From Rhizophagus clarus (Eukaryota; Glomeromycota; Glomeromycetes; Glomerales; Glomeraceae), in NCBI GenBank assembly GCA_015698045.1, contig BLAL01000006.1, positions 1,423,501 through 1,487,500 on the forward strand: a DNA stretch of 64,000 nt, written 5' to 3'. Below the pieces are notes generated by a model. That model was not told where the DNA came from and did no database searches. It was given only the letters and a program-made list of their open reading frames with translations. This document shows, piece by piece, positions 46,438 to 56,461 of this stretch. Every line of letters begins with the position of its first letter. The first letter of the stretch is position 1. The translations under genes and the position numbers were made by a program.

Positions 46438-46644
46438 CTAATGAGGAAATTAATACTGGGGACTTAGTTATGAACTATACTCCCTCCAAGACAATTATGG
46501 GTATGTTGATATTATTAGTGTAAGTTGCAAAATTATTTTTGATTGATACTTTGTTTGATTTCTTTAATCTTAGATGGTATACCGTCACCACGTGTATCAC
46601 ATGACATACAAGGCATATTTGACCAAAGATTTGTGGAGTTGTAA
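46438..46644 (+). CDS. Second spliced coding segment inside the TIR element
   Basis: An open frame (TNEEINTGDLVMNYTPSKTI) contains ATG 46470 and ends at 46500 with a GTATGT donor. A 73-bp intron with a TTAATCTTAG acceptor (46501-46573) joins it in phase to DGIPSPRVSHDIQGIFDQRF and VEL-stop (46642-46644). It could be the 3' end of the gene seen at 45569-46000 or a separate small gene. No family is recognised. Confidence 0.35.
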
Positions 46645-47424
46645 AATGACTTATGTAAAGTCTGGTATGGCGTTTGTAGACATATTATTATCATAAAAAC
46701 TGTTTATATGTAAATTGGACTAGCAAAGTAGGTCAGAGAGTGATAGTAATCTAATGTATGTCATTAGATAATTCGTTAGTAAGATTTAGAATGTATTTAT
46801 GCAATAATTTAAAATGAAAGTTTTATTTACAAATTTACAAATAATATTAATGTAATATTTATTTAAAAAATACATAGACTTTATTTGAATTTTAAATAAA
46901 AATTCTATATAATTCTATATAAATTTACTTTACATGTAAGATCAGATTTATGTGAAATCCATGTTGGGTATTTAAAACTATGTAGAATAGTGTATATAAA
47001 TTTTACATAGATTTTTCATATAAATCTACATAGAATACAACTCCCGATGATTATGCTCTTTTTTTGCTAATATAAAGAAAAAGATGGTGCTGATTATTCT
47101 GTTAATTCTATTAGAGCCTCTCTTGCAGCTATTAACCAATTTCTTCAAGAAAAATCAAGAATTAAAAATATTGACATATATAATGATTCCTATTTTAAAG
47201 CTATAAAAGAAGTTGTTGATGGAAAAATTATATATTTGTCTAAAAATGAGAAAGGTGAAACTAAAGGAGCAGATTCGCTAGATGCTAATAAAATTACCTA
47301 ATATTAAATCATAGATTATTAGATAGTACCACACCTGATAGATTATTGAGAAGAGTGTTCTTTATCAATGCAATATATCTTGGGCTTTATGAAGAAGAAC
47401 ATGCATTACTTAATGGAACTGATT

Positions 47425-47580
47425 TTGTTAAATATATAATTTTTTTTTCAATAAGTAAATTTGGGTAACGTTTTTTTTAATTAATATTTTTTTGATAAAT
47501 AAATTTGTATAATGTTTTTTTTAATTAATATTTTTTTTAATAAATAAATTCATGTAATATTTTTTAATAAGAATAAATGT
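47425..47580. repeat. AT-rich minisatellite
   Basis: Imperfect units of about 30 bp of the form TTTTAATAAATAAATT(T/C)(G/A)(G/T)GTAATG. The same unit family recurs at 57480-57535 and 58755-59610. Confidence 0.6.
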
Positions 47581-47589
47581 ATTTGTAAA

Positions 47590-47960
47590 AACCTGTTACA
47601 AATATTATTTGTAACAACCTTAAAAAAAAAAATTATAAGAAAGTTATAATATATAAACTTTTAAAAAATATTTTAATAAGTATATTTTTGCCTCCTCAGC
47701 AAGTTTACTTAGAATGACAAAAATGATTTTGAATGTCATTTTTGACTTATTTAACAAAAACCCTTTGTCTGCCAAGTGATTGGCAAAGAAATTTCCTTTT
47801 TTAAAAGTCTGTGTAACCTTGTATAACAGAATTTTCCATTTTTTTTGAGAATAAAAATTTGCTTTTTTTGATTTGTGTAATGTCACGTGATTCAAACTGA
47901 CCAATAAAAATGTGCTAATTAGGTTATTACAAATAATATTTGTAACAGGTTGTTACAATT
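47590..47960. mobile_element. TIR element (MITE-like), about 0.37 kb
   Basis: The left arm ACCTGTTACAAATATTATTTG and its reverse complement at 47930-47960 (AATAATATTTGTAACAGGT) form 30-bp inverted ends. Each arm is itself nearly palindromic (GTTACAAATA...TATTTGTAAC). An 86-codon minus frame inside has no motif. I could not define a target duplication. Confidence 0.55.
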
Positions 47961-48216
47961 AGACTTATCCATTAAAAAAAACATATATACAAATTTATTA
48001 AAAAAAATATATATATACGAATTTATTTAAGATATGTGAATATAAAATTATCTAAATTTAAATTTGAATCAACCATATGAAATAAATTTTATTTTGTTTA
48101 GAAAGAAAAATATTTTTAAAAAAAAATTGTTAAATATTACTTTTTATAAATTTCAAAAAAATTTATAATGATAATATTTTTTCTTTTAAGGTCAATTACA
48201 AGATTATTAACATATA

Positions 48217-50459
48217 TCACGGGTCACAGTATCCCTCTATGCACAGTAGCCCCTTAAAAAAATTTATCAAAATTTTAAAGTACCTGGATACTTTACATAG
48301 AAATTTTCAATTTAAAAGTTTAAAATTTGTAAAATATCTGGGATATAATACTAGAAAAAGTTTATATGTAATATAATATCCCAGGTACAGCTTTATTTAT
48401 TATTATTATTATTATTACTTCATTATTACAATTTATTTATAGTAACTATACACTTCTTAATCAGTTCCTTATTTCTAATTGTATACAAATTTAATAATTA
48501 GAATAATTAGCAATTTTGATAAACCAGAATAAAATAATATAAAAAGAAAACTTTTACCTTATATATTTTATTTAATTCCTTAAGTCTATAGTGAATTTCT
48601 TCATCATCAGAATCTTGGTAGTCAAATTACCACCATCTTTCCCTTCCCCCTCACCTTCGTCATTATCTTCTTCCTGATCTTCTTTCTGATCAATTTCGAT
48701 GTCCCATTTATTCTCATAATCTACTTCTTCGGCATATTCTTCATAATTTTCATCAGTTGAATCATCAGAATTTTCTATCATTTTGTTATCTCTATCCAAT
48801 AAACTATCATGATCACCAATACAATCATCTTCCAAACCATCAAGGTTTGTTGAAATTTCACAACTTTTAAAAGATCTTTGAATAAGATCTTTACTAATTT
48901 CATCCCAAGACTCTTTAACCCATGTCGCGGCCATTGAATAAGAAGGTCTTTTAATTTTTCCTGTTGAAGTAAAAGCATGAATATTTGATATCATCCAATT
49001 ATTATACTGATCCCTAACCTGTAATTTCATTAATATTAGCGACTAAGAATAAAAATAAAGTAAAAAATTGAATAATATTCATTACCTTAGATTGTTAATT
49101 GCAACGTCTAGTGGTTGCAATTTAGATGTACAACCACCAGAAATCATGGCCATATTTGTATTTTTTTCCACTAATCGATTTTTAACAAAATCTACTATAT
49201 AACCATGAAAAAAATCTAACATCAACATAGAATGTGGGTTGCCAAACCAGTTCCTCAAAGTCCACATGTTCTCAACCTACCACAACATTTCCTGTTCGTT
49301 AATCCATCCTTTTTCATTAGCTCTTATGTAAATACCATTTGGAAATTTTTCTTTTGGGACATTTTTTAGTTTGAAAATACAAACTGCAGGAAGTTTTATA
49401 CCATCAGCCATACATGCAAGTATAACCGTAAATGATGATCATTCGTGATCAGTTATACGAATATTTACCATTTTTGCTCCTTTTTGATTTATAGTTGTAT
49501 TATTTGGCAAATCAAACCACATGAGTGTTTCATCCATATTGCCCATATATTTTAATTCATATTTATTGTGAATTCTTAGATACATAACGTAACTCAAAAA
49601 AATATTCTGTTTTTCAATTAAATCTGATGGCAGTTGCTGTGCTACTATTGTTCTGTGACGCTCACTTAAATCGTATCTTCCTAGAAATCCATTAAGCCAC
49701 TTAGGAGAAAATTTGAACCCAGCAATACCCGAATTATTTGCTAAAAATTCTGGACTTTTAGATAATGAAATAGCTTTATTGGTAATTATTTTTCAGGTAA
49801 TAGCATTTCTATTGGCTCTTTTTTTACTTATCCATGCAAATAAATCGTCTTCTAATTTTGGATATTTAGCAGTTTTACTCAGATGGAGCTTAGTCACATG
49901 AGAAGCAGTCATTAACAAAGTTCCTTTTTTATTTGACCAATCACGCAGTTGTTTGGGGTAAATATTAAATTTTTTAGCAATTTCACGTACGTTTCTATTA
50001 TTGTTCTCAAAATAATGTACTATCATCAACTTTTCTCTTACATTCCATTGTCTTCGTTTCTTTTGTGATAAACGGTTGCATGCTTTTTTATTTCTCTTGT
50101 TGCCAATAACTACCATTTTACTTTTAGTAGAAAGAAAATAAAGACGCGTAAAATAAAAATACATAAATCAAATAAAGACATTTTTATGTATGAATAGGGG
50201 TTATTTTGATAAATAATTTTATGTAAAATATCTTGAAAAGGTATCAAGATATGAGAGATGGGATGCATTTAGAAATTCTTAACAAGAAATTACATCATAG
50301 TGATATCATAAAATATCCAGATATTATACATGGTAAGTACCCCAGATATTTTAAAAATCCTGTACCCCCCTATATATAGTATCCACCCGTGTATAGTACC
50401 TCCAAGTACAGGCCAAAACCCCAAAATTTGCAAGATACCTGGGGTATTGTGGCCTGTGA
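48217..50459 (-). mobile_element. Second pogo/Tigger-like transposon, 2.24 kb
   Basis: The ends read TCACGGGTCACAGTATCCC on the left and TCACAGGCCACAATACCCC inward from the right. Both are flanked by TA (48215-48216 and 50460-50461). The subterminal regions carry several TACC(T/C)(G/C)GG motifs. The transposase pseudogene lies inside on the minus strand. The ends and protein differ from the element at 21209, so this is a separate family. Confidence 0.8.
48572..50116 (-). pseudogene. Tigger/jerky-like transposase, three in-frame stops
   Basis: Starting at ATG 50114-50116 (MVVIGNKRNKKACNRL), the N-terminus has a psq-type helix-turn-helix (NVREIAKKFNIYPKQLRDWS). The DDE_1-type domain follows: GNMDETLMWFDLP, LMLDFFHGYI, SGGCTSKLQPLDVAINN supply the three Asp residues. 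The frame stays continuous from 50116 to 49082 except for TGA 49793-49795, TGA 49439-49441 (Arg expected) and TAG 49277-49279 (a second Trp expected). A GTAATG donor at about 49085 and an ATTACAG acceptor near 49023 join it to VRDQYNNWMISN and an acidic C-terminus (48572-49022). That junction is off by one base, so a further indel lies nearby. Substitution-type lesions show genuine decay. Confidence 0.8.
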
Positions 50460-50625
50460 TATATGGTAATTGGAACATAAAAAAAATAATAAATTAAATT
50501 ATTTATTTATTTCAAACAAACATTAAATCCAATACTTTTATTTCTGCAAATAAATGTTAAAATTTATAGTATATATTATACTCTTAATAAGGGTCAGCTT
50601 CAGGCTAGCTTTAGAGTATGACTCT

Positions 50626-51230
50626 AGTTATTAATTATATGAACTTGTTATTACAACTTTGTTAATACTCTATATTTTTTAACTAAAAAAAAAATTCAAG
50701 ATATTTATATAAAATAAAATATATTTAAAAATATAAAAAATAAATCTAATATATCAAACAAAACTAATAAATCAAATAAATAAATTAAATTAAATAAATC
50801 AAATATATCAAATAAAACTAATATATCAAATATATTAAAAATATCAAAAATAACAGGCTATAATGACCTTGTCTTAGGCAACTTTATATACTTTGCTACT
50901 ATATTATGTGGTTACTATACCAATACTATATAGTAAATTTTGTATAAATATCTTCTGTATTTTTTTTTAAAAAGTTAGAATCAGAACTTTGAAGTTTATA
51001 AATTATAATAATAAATAAAGAAATAAAGAACTATTTCTTTAATTAATAAACTTTACCAGCATATCTTGTTAATTGGATTACATATATAGTTAAATATACC
51101 TAATTTCTTGCATACTAATCATATCTTTTTGATATACTGAGAAGTAATATTATTAATAATAATAAAATTTAAAAAATAGAAATACTAAAATTTAATCTAA
51201 AATCTAATAATTTAAATTTTAAAAGGAAAT
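50626..51230. other. AT-rich 3' flank of the Sel1-membrane gene
   Basis: Runs of AATAAATCAAATA-type low complexity (50740-50850). No gene. Confidence 0.5.
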
Positions 51231-53276
51231 TTAATAAAAATCAACAATTAACATTATAATAAAGATGTGCCATTTTTCTTTAAAATACTTTAACTTATAC
51301 TTCTTTCTAATTTCATTTTCCCAATTAATTTCATTTTCCCATTCTTCTTTTTGTTCAATCTTTTTTTCATTATCTTTAATTTTTTGTTTTATTTTATATT
51401 CTTTAATTTCATCTTTTCTAAGTTTTTCTAAATATTCAAATGAATCCTTTTCAAAGGATACATGGCTATACTCTTTAGTTCTTTTTTCTCTATTTTGGTC
51501 AAACCAAAAATAAAGCTTATCACTGGAATAAATATTTAAATATTTTTCTATCATTTTTAATTCACCTATAGAAAGACCACGAGATAGAAATATCATGATA
51601 AAATGTTTAAAAATACCAGGATAATTTGCCAATTCTTTAAAAATATCAAAGCTAAAAATAGGTTTAAGTATAATTATAATAGTTACCGGTAAGGTACAAC
51701 ATATAAAATTTATAAGTTGAGAAAAAAAAATAGTTATACACAACAAAGCCAGATAAATATGATGTTGATTAAGCAGAATTTTTAAGTCAGTGACTCCAAG
51801 TGAATGTCGACCATAACTTAACAGCCCATATGAAAATAAAAATGGCAATAATAAATAACTTAATTCTTTGGAAACTATAAACTGAATAATAACACTTAAA
51901 TATAATAAATAAGAAACTAATCTGAGAGTATCAAATGATGAATTATGAATTGTAACAATATATGTTAAAAATGAGAGAGATATGGAAATAACTGATTGAA
52001 TGAAAATTTTTTTCCATCTTAATATTAAAGTAAAATAAATACAGGCTGCGAATACAAATAAACTAGTTAAAGTATTAATAAAATCAATTAACAAAATAGG
52101 AATGTCTAGAATGAATAAAATGAATAATTCTAGTAAAATGAGTATAATAAATAAAATAGGAATGAGGTGCAAAGTCCTCATGCACTTAAATAATTTCTTC
52201 CATTTACGAAAGCTAAAGATATGTGCGATTCTTTTATCATGATATATAATATAAATAGATAACCTAATTAAAATGAACGAAAAAGGAATGAAACTAATAA
52301 ATAAAACAAGAAGAAAATAACAGTATAGAATAAGTTGTAAAATTAAGCAAATTCGAATGAAGAGTGATGTCCTTATATGCTCATATAATTTTTTCCATCC
52401 ACGAAATACAAAGATATATGCAGTGCTTTCGTCAAAATACATAATATCAAAGATATTAAAGAAAATAATGTAGTTTCCTAGAAATTGAATGTATTTTGAG
52501 ACTTTGATATATAAAGCACTACTATGTACTTCAATTACGTCATCAAGATGTTTAGCTTTACATACTTCAAGACAGTAATTATTATAAAAATGATTTGCTT
52601 TATCTATATTTTTATCTTTGTAAAATTTATAAAGTTTAAAATATCCACAGGCGAATCCTAAATTAGCAGATCTTGCAAAATATTTCATAGCCTTTTTTCC
52701 ATTTTCTTCAGCATTGTTTTGGCTCCAGGCTAATGATTCGTAATGTAAACCAATTTGAAAAGCTCCTTCTGGGCTTCCTAGGTCTGCAGCTTTTTGAAAC
52801 CATTCTATTTCTTTTCTTTTTCTTTCATTTTTTTCCATATTGTTTACTGCAACTCCAATTTTATATTTATAACAATATCCCATATAAAGTGCTCCAATGA
52901 CATCATTCTTGCCTGCAGAATATTCATACCACTCAAATGCCTTATCATCATTTTCATCATCATTTTCATCAACTCCTCTTCTCAGAATATAATACTCTGC
53001 AATTCGATTAATTCCATGAATATTTCCTTCATAAGCACATTTTCTATATATAGCAATGGCCTTTTTGTAATCTTTTTTTTCGTTGTGGTAATAGTCTCCT
53101 AATTCTAAATCACTGATATCATTAGTGTTGTAATAATATTCACCTAATTCTAAATCACCGATATCAAAGTAATAATCTTCTAATTTTAAACCACTGTTAT
53201 CCCCTAATTCTGAATCACTCTCATCGAAGTCATAGTAATAATCTTCTAATTTTAAACCACTGCAGCCTAAATCCAT
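51231..53276 (-). CDS. Sel1-repeat multi-pass membrane protein, 681 residues, intronless
   Basis: A true ATG at 53274-53276 opens one continuous frame. Residues 1-62 are two or three degenerate copies of a (S)GLKLEDYYYD / DLELGEYYYN motif. Residues about 62-240 are Sel1 units (KKAIAIYRKCAYEGNIHGIN, KAFEWYEYSAGKND, KEIEWFQKAADLGSPEGAF, KKAMKYFARSANLGFACGYF). Residues about 265-560 contain roughly eight hydrophobic segments. This part includes an internal duplication: YIFVFRGWKKLYEHIRTSLF (287-306) resembles HIFSFRKWKKLFKCMRTLHL (352-371). A charged coiled-coil-like tail (KIKQKIKDNEKKIEQKEEWE) follows. Sel1 repeats are adaptors, for example in ER-associated degradation, where SEL1L is itself membrane-anchored. 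Here the anchor is multi-pass and I do not recognise the membrane domain. Its cellular membrane and partners are unknown. Confidence 0.8.
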   Translation of the reverse strand: MDLGCSGLKLEDYYYDFDESDSELGDNSGLKLEDYYFDIGDLELGEYYYNTNDISDLELGDYYHNEKKDYKKAIAIYRKCAYEGNIHGINRIAEYYILRRGVDENDDENDDKAFEWYEYSAGKNDVIGALYMGYCYKYKIGVAVNNMEKNERKRKEIEWFQKAADLGSPEGAFQIGLHYESLAWSQNNAEENGKKAMKYFARSANLGFACGYFKLYKFYKDKNIDKANHFYNNYCLEVCKAKHLDDVIEVHSSALYIKVSKYIQFLGNYIIFFNIFDIMYFDESTAYIFVFRGWKKLYEHIRTSLFIRICLILQLILYCYFLLVLFISFIPFSFILIRLSIYIIYHDKRIAHIFSFRKWKKLFKCMRTLHLIPILFIILILLELFILFILDIPILLIDFINTLTSLFVFAACIYFTLILRWKKIFIQSVISISLSFLTYIVTIHNSSFDTLRLVSYLLYLSVIIQFIVSKELSYLLLPFLFSYGLLSYGRHSLGVTDLKILLNQHHIYLALLCITIFFSQLINFICCTLPVTIIIILKPIFSFDIFKELANYPGIFKHFIMIFLSRGLSIGELKMIEKYLNIYSSDKLYFWFDQNREKRTKEYSHVSFEKDSFEYLEKLRKDEIKEYKIKQKIKDNEKKIEQKEEWENEINWENEIRKKYKLKYFKEKWHIFIIMLIVDFY

Positions 53277-54162
53277 AATTGTTACTAACTTGACCTGTAT
53301 TATTTTCTCAATGAACGTGAAGACTATGTTAAAAAGAATCTCTTAGTCATCATATTTATAATATCTGTACATTGTATCACTGAGTTAGAATGTCAGATCC
53401 GTGGCTTATGTATCCGGCTAATAATTTACAGCCACAAAATTTCTACTTACTGGTTTTCTTGTTGTGCGACAATTTACCAACATATTTTCGATGAATAATT
53501 TTTTTCATTTTTAAAATAAAATGGCAGTGAAAATAACGGACCGTCTTAACTTGTAAAAAAAAGATATATGATTTCCTCCCGTGAAGCGCAACAATATGAG
53601 GCAGAGCTATTTCGAAAAATTATATAATATTTAGGGCTTAGTTATAAAAATTTTTTTTTCATTTTCTCCAATAAGAAAAAACGTTATGAGGAAGAGTTTA
53701 TGGCGAAGTTATTAATATTAAAAAAAAAAAATATAATTGTCTAATGTAAGGCTTGAAGGAGTTCATGTAAGACTCGTGGAAAAAAATAAAATGAAGATAT
53801 ATTCTATATTTTAATATAATTTCCCATTTTCAAGCTATATGAAGACAGTGAAGGAAAAAGATAACTTCGCAATAATAACATATCTTATCTTATTATTAAT
53901 TAATCAAAGGTATAAAGAAGGATGAGAGTTCGTGATCGTGAATGGTTTCTGAAAATGTAAAATATATATATTTTTTTCTTTCTTCCTCTTCCTGGTTAAG
54001 AGGGGTATTTAATAATATAGTTCATAAGTCAGTATCTGGGATGAGGTAAACTAACTTTATTTTTATTTTCGAATTAAATTAAAATAAAAAGAAAAAAGAA
54101 ATAACTTAAATTAACTTCTATATTCTTAAGTCCCTATTTCTTTTTTTTTATTAATTAAAATA
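53277..54162. other. Upstream region of the Sel1-membrane gene
   Basis: AT-rich, with a T/A tract at about 53970. No element beyond expected promoter sequence is identifiable. Confidence 0.4.
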
Positions 54163-54330
54163 ATGCCTGCGAAAATTTCAACTGTTTGCTATATACATGA
54201 ACCTACGGAACGTCTTACCCAAGATTTCACCATAAAAGAACTTACAAGTGTGTGTAGAAGGTCAAGGTCTTCATCCCGTCGGATAGAACGATCGAGACTC
54301 AAATTGAAGATTTTGGGACCGGAGATGTAA
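54163..54330 (+). CDS. Small hypothetical ORF, 55 residues
   Basis: ATG 54163 to TAA 54328-54330. It begins MPAKISTVCYIHEPTERL and ends with a Ser/Arg-rich stretch (RRSRSSSRRIERSRLKLKI). Its composition stands out from the AT-rich surroundings. The frame after the stop reads KGKIRRVYRMVFCRN, which could be a continuation past a lesion. No family is recognised; it may be a transposon remnant. Confidence 0.25.
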   Translation: MPAKISTVCYIHEPTERLTQDFTIKELTSVCRRSRSSSRRIERSRLKLKILGPEM

Positions 54331-54969
54331 TTTTTTAAAAGGGAAAATTCGTCGCGTGTACAGGATGGTATTCTGTAGGAATTAATATTAAATTTTTATT
54401 ATTTTTGTAATAATTTCGAATTTGTATCATGATTTCAATTTCGAATTATTGAAGCTGTTATTTTTTTGTGATTTACTTTATAAAATTAAGATAAACGCTA
54501 CTTCAATTAAAGTAATGCAAAACGTGGACTTTGATAACATGCCATCTGTTGATTTAAGCGTGATGATCTTTGGAATTACAACGAAGACGCACATCATTCT
54601 TGTTCGCATACATAAAAATAATGTCTTTTTTCATGCATTGAAATGTTTTTGTCGCTTCTCTGATATTTTGACCCTTGATTATCTTAGGTGGTTGTATTGA
54701 TTATCATCATCTACTTTCCCCTTTTTCTATTACTTATAAATATCGAAATAAAATGGACAAGTTCTCGCAGAAACAAATATAATCGATTTCTTAATTAAAA
54801 TAATATATCATCATTATTTAATCATTCAGGTTAAGGAAATTAAGAATGACACACCAAATTCGTAACGTATACGAGATTTGTCTGTGATACCTGATGGTAA
54901 TGCTAACCCCGTATCATCAACAAGTCCAAGATAATCTTCTAAATACCCCGTCTTCTACAACATATTGGA
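54331..54969. other. Intergenic
   Basis: AT-rich. A 92-codon frame at 54422-54700 lacks ATG and motif. No gene is supported. Confidence 0.4.
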
Positions 54970-55325
54970 GACCTTCACCCAAATTCCCAACGACTATATG
55001 ACAATTTTCAAACTAATATTCTTCTTCAATGGCCTCGCATTGCCTGCGTTCACTGCGGAACGCTTTTATACTATAAGAAAGCTTCTTGGTAACTTTATGA
55101 TACCCGATGCACTTACCCTTTACAACAAAATGTCCTGACCGTCAGGTTATCTTTCAATCCAAACACTAATCGGATCACTTAACTAAGGATCCCTGTTTGC
55201 GCACCCTGTAAAGAGCCTTGTACAAGATTCTCATTTTCTCACCTCTCTCCAATCCCAGAAGTAATAGCTTCGGTTCCCTTACACAGGAGAAAGTACTTAT
55301 ACTGCAGTTCATTTATAATAAGCTC
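54970..55325 (+). pseudogene. Helitron-type replicase/helicase fragment (Cys-rich region)
   Basis: One plus frame reads HPNSQRLYDNFQTNILLQWP, RIACVHCGTLLYYKKASW, then a TAA, then LYDTRCTYPLQQNV and LSFNPNTNRIT, another TAA, IPVCAPCKEPC, FSFSHLSPIPEVIASVPLHR and RKYLY. The order CxxCG-LLY...YPLQ...HPN/NPN...VCxxC...LSPIP...VPL-x-x-R-x-Y matches the Cys-rich segment upstream of the helicase in Helitron-like proteins annotated as PIF1-like in these fungi. Two stops, no ATG and no helicase motifs mean this is a short relic. Confidence 0.55.
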
Positions 55326-55608
55326 AGCATCCAGATTTTTTTGTAAATAACAATAAAAGAGGCAAACTCATCAATAAAAAAGACTTTCTTTCTTCTGGTG
55401 CTGATTGAAGTGCGAGAAGAGGATAGTATGACTTATCGTTTAAATCCAAATTTTCTTTTATTGTGTGTTGAACGTCAAGATACTGGATCAAAATAGAATC
55501 ATATGCCTTATAAAATGACTCTTCTCGGCCTTTTCTTTCAAATTTACAATGATTAGAGCAAAGTTTATGTGGTTTGTTGAAATCAGCCTTAACTCCCTCT
55601 TGTTTCAT
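55324..55608 (-). CDS. Hypothetical protein, 94 residues
   Basis: ATG 55606-55608 to a stop at 55324. The sequence MKQEGVKADFNKPHKLCSNH continues CKFERKGREESFYKAYDSIL and ends in a hydrophobic stretch (SLPLLLLFTKKSGC). I do not recognise it. It is compositionally protein-like and adjoins the Helitron relic on the opposite strand, so it may be a captured or transposon-associated fragment. Confidence 0.35.
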   Translation of the reverse strand: MKQEGVKADFNKPHKLCSNHCKFERKGREESFYKAYDSILIQYLDVQHTIKENLDLNDKSYYPLLALQSAPEERKSFLLMSLPLLLLFTKKSGC

Positions 55609-56461
55609 AAAATTTCACTATAGATTCGGGAGTAAGATCTTTAGATTTGCATGAAAGTAACAAGAAAATATTAGTACAACAAATTGCTCGCACAGACGAT
55701 AATGTATGATTCTATTCTACATACCTTGTTGGCCAATAGAATTAAGAAAAAAGTGCTGAATAAGATCAATTACTGAAGAGGCAGGTTGAAGAAACCACAG
55801 GATTGATAGTTTTATGGGATCGATAGTTTTGGCTTATATATTTTTTGTCCAAGTCTGACTCTTTCTCTTTACCTTTATCATAAAAAATGTAAAATGTGAA
55901 TTTTCTTGTTCAAGAGGCAAAATGTTGAAAGTCGCTTACCGATGATGGTGTCATGATCGAATAGTCACATGATCACTGATCATGTTGCGAATGTTACAAA
56001 TGTTGCAAATGTAATTTTTTTATTTTAAATCAGTTAAATCAAATTTCGCAAATAATGTACATTATTATATGAACGTTTTCTCCTGACCATCATGACCAAA
56101 AATTTTAAAAAATTAATTTTTTATTTTTCCTATAAGTTGACTGTTAGAAAGGCCAACAGTCCTTGCACTTCCTCTCCTTTATGTATATAAACACTTTTAA
56201 AAGTACTGAACTTGGTTTTTTCATGTACTTTCGGTATAATGAGACTTGGTTAGAGTTCAACTTATCTTCAACAGTAGCAGCAGTGGCAACAAAGAAACTG
56301 AGATAGTATATTAGGAAGAAGTTTATACTGAAGAAACTCTATGGCTGCTGGAATTATATTACACTGAGAAAAATACTTTCCAATGGCCAAGGATGCTCTT
56401 CGTGGAAGCCTTCAACCTACATCTTATTTTTTTTTCTTTTGTTCTTTTTTGAAAAAAAAAC
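55609..56461. other. Intergenic
   Basis: AT-rich with mixed-composition patches at 56200-56410, where no frame exceeds 60 codons. No gene is supported. Confidence 0.4.

Larger units (their letters stand above)
44447..47052 (+). mobile_element. 2.6-kb TIR element inserted in the Crypton relic
   Basis: The left end AATCATCAGGAGTTGGATT and the right end read inward, AATCATCGGGAGTTGTATT, are near-identical. Subterminal regions at both sides are made of ATAAATTT/ATGTAAAT-type AT-rich repeats (44480-44860 and 46850-47040). I could not find a clear target duplication. The middle (44985-46840) is less AT-rich and contains the spliced coding segments listed separately. Superfamily is unassigned. Confidence 0.6.
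44262..47402 (+). pseudogene. Crypton-like tyrosine recombinase relic, split by a TIR element
   Basis: The left piece (44262-44446) is weakly coding (EETTTPVKDKVDFYHEFSKV, then a frameshift into ILDRLAKEVLRR, ending EFKQDLIE). The right piece (from about 47053) reads KEKDGADYSVNSIRASLAAI, NQFLQEKSRIKNIDIYN, FKAIKEVVDGKIIYLSKNEK and ETKGADSLDANKIT, then stops. More damaged sequence resembling RRVFFINAIYLGL-x-EEHALL follows to about 47402. This matches the DUF3504/ZMYM-type domain that I associate with Crypton-derived recombinases, abundant in these fungi. Removing 44447-47052 brings EFKQDLIE directly next to LFFANIKKKDGADYS, as expected for one gene. The catalytic region is absent. Confidence 0.6.
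47975..50625 (-). repeat. Dispersed repeat copy 1, interrupted by a pogo-like element
   Basis: The left part (47975-48214) and right part (50462-50625) match, in reverse orientation, 57440-57205 and 57200-56462 of copy 2. Shared blocks include TTTATTTTGTTTAGAAAG, TATAATGATAATATT, AAGATTATTAA on the left and GAAATAAATAAATAATTTAA and AAAGTATTGGATTTAATG on the right. The 2.24 kb between is the pogo-like element. TTAA at 50494-50497 is the unoccupied counterpart of the TTAA insertion in copy 2. Confidence 0.75.

Noticed and set aside
51265..53102. Plus-strand ORFs of 82 and 102 codons
   Set aside because: Antisense shadows of the Sel1-membrane gene.
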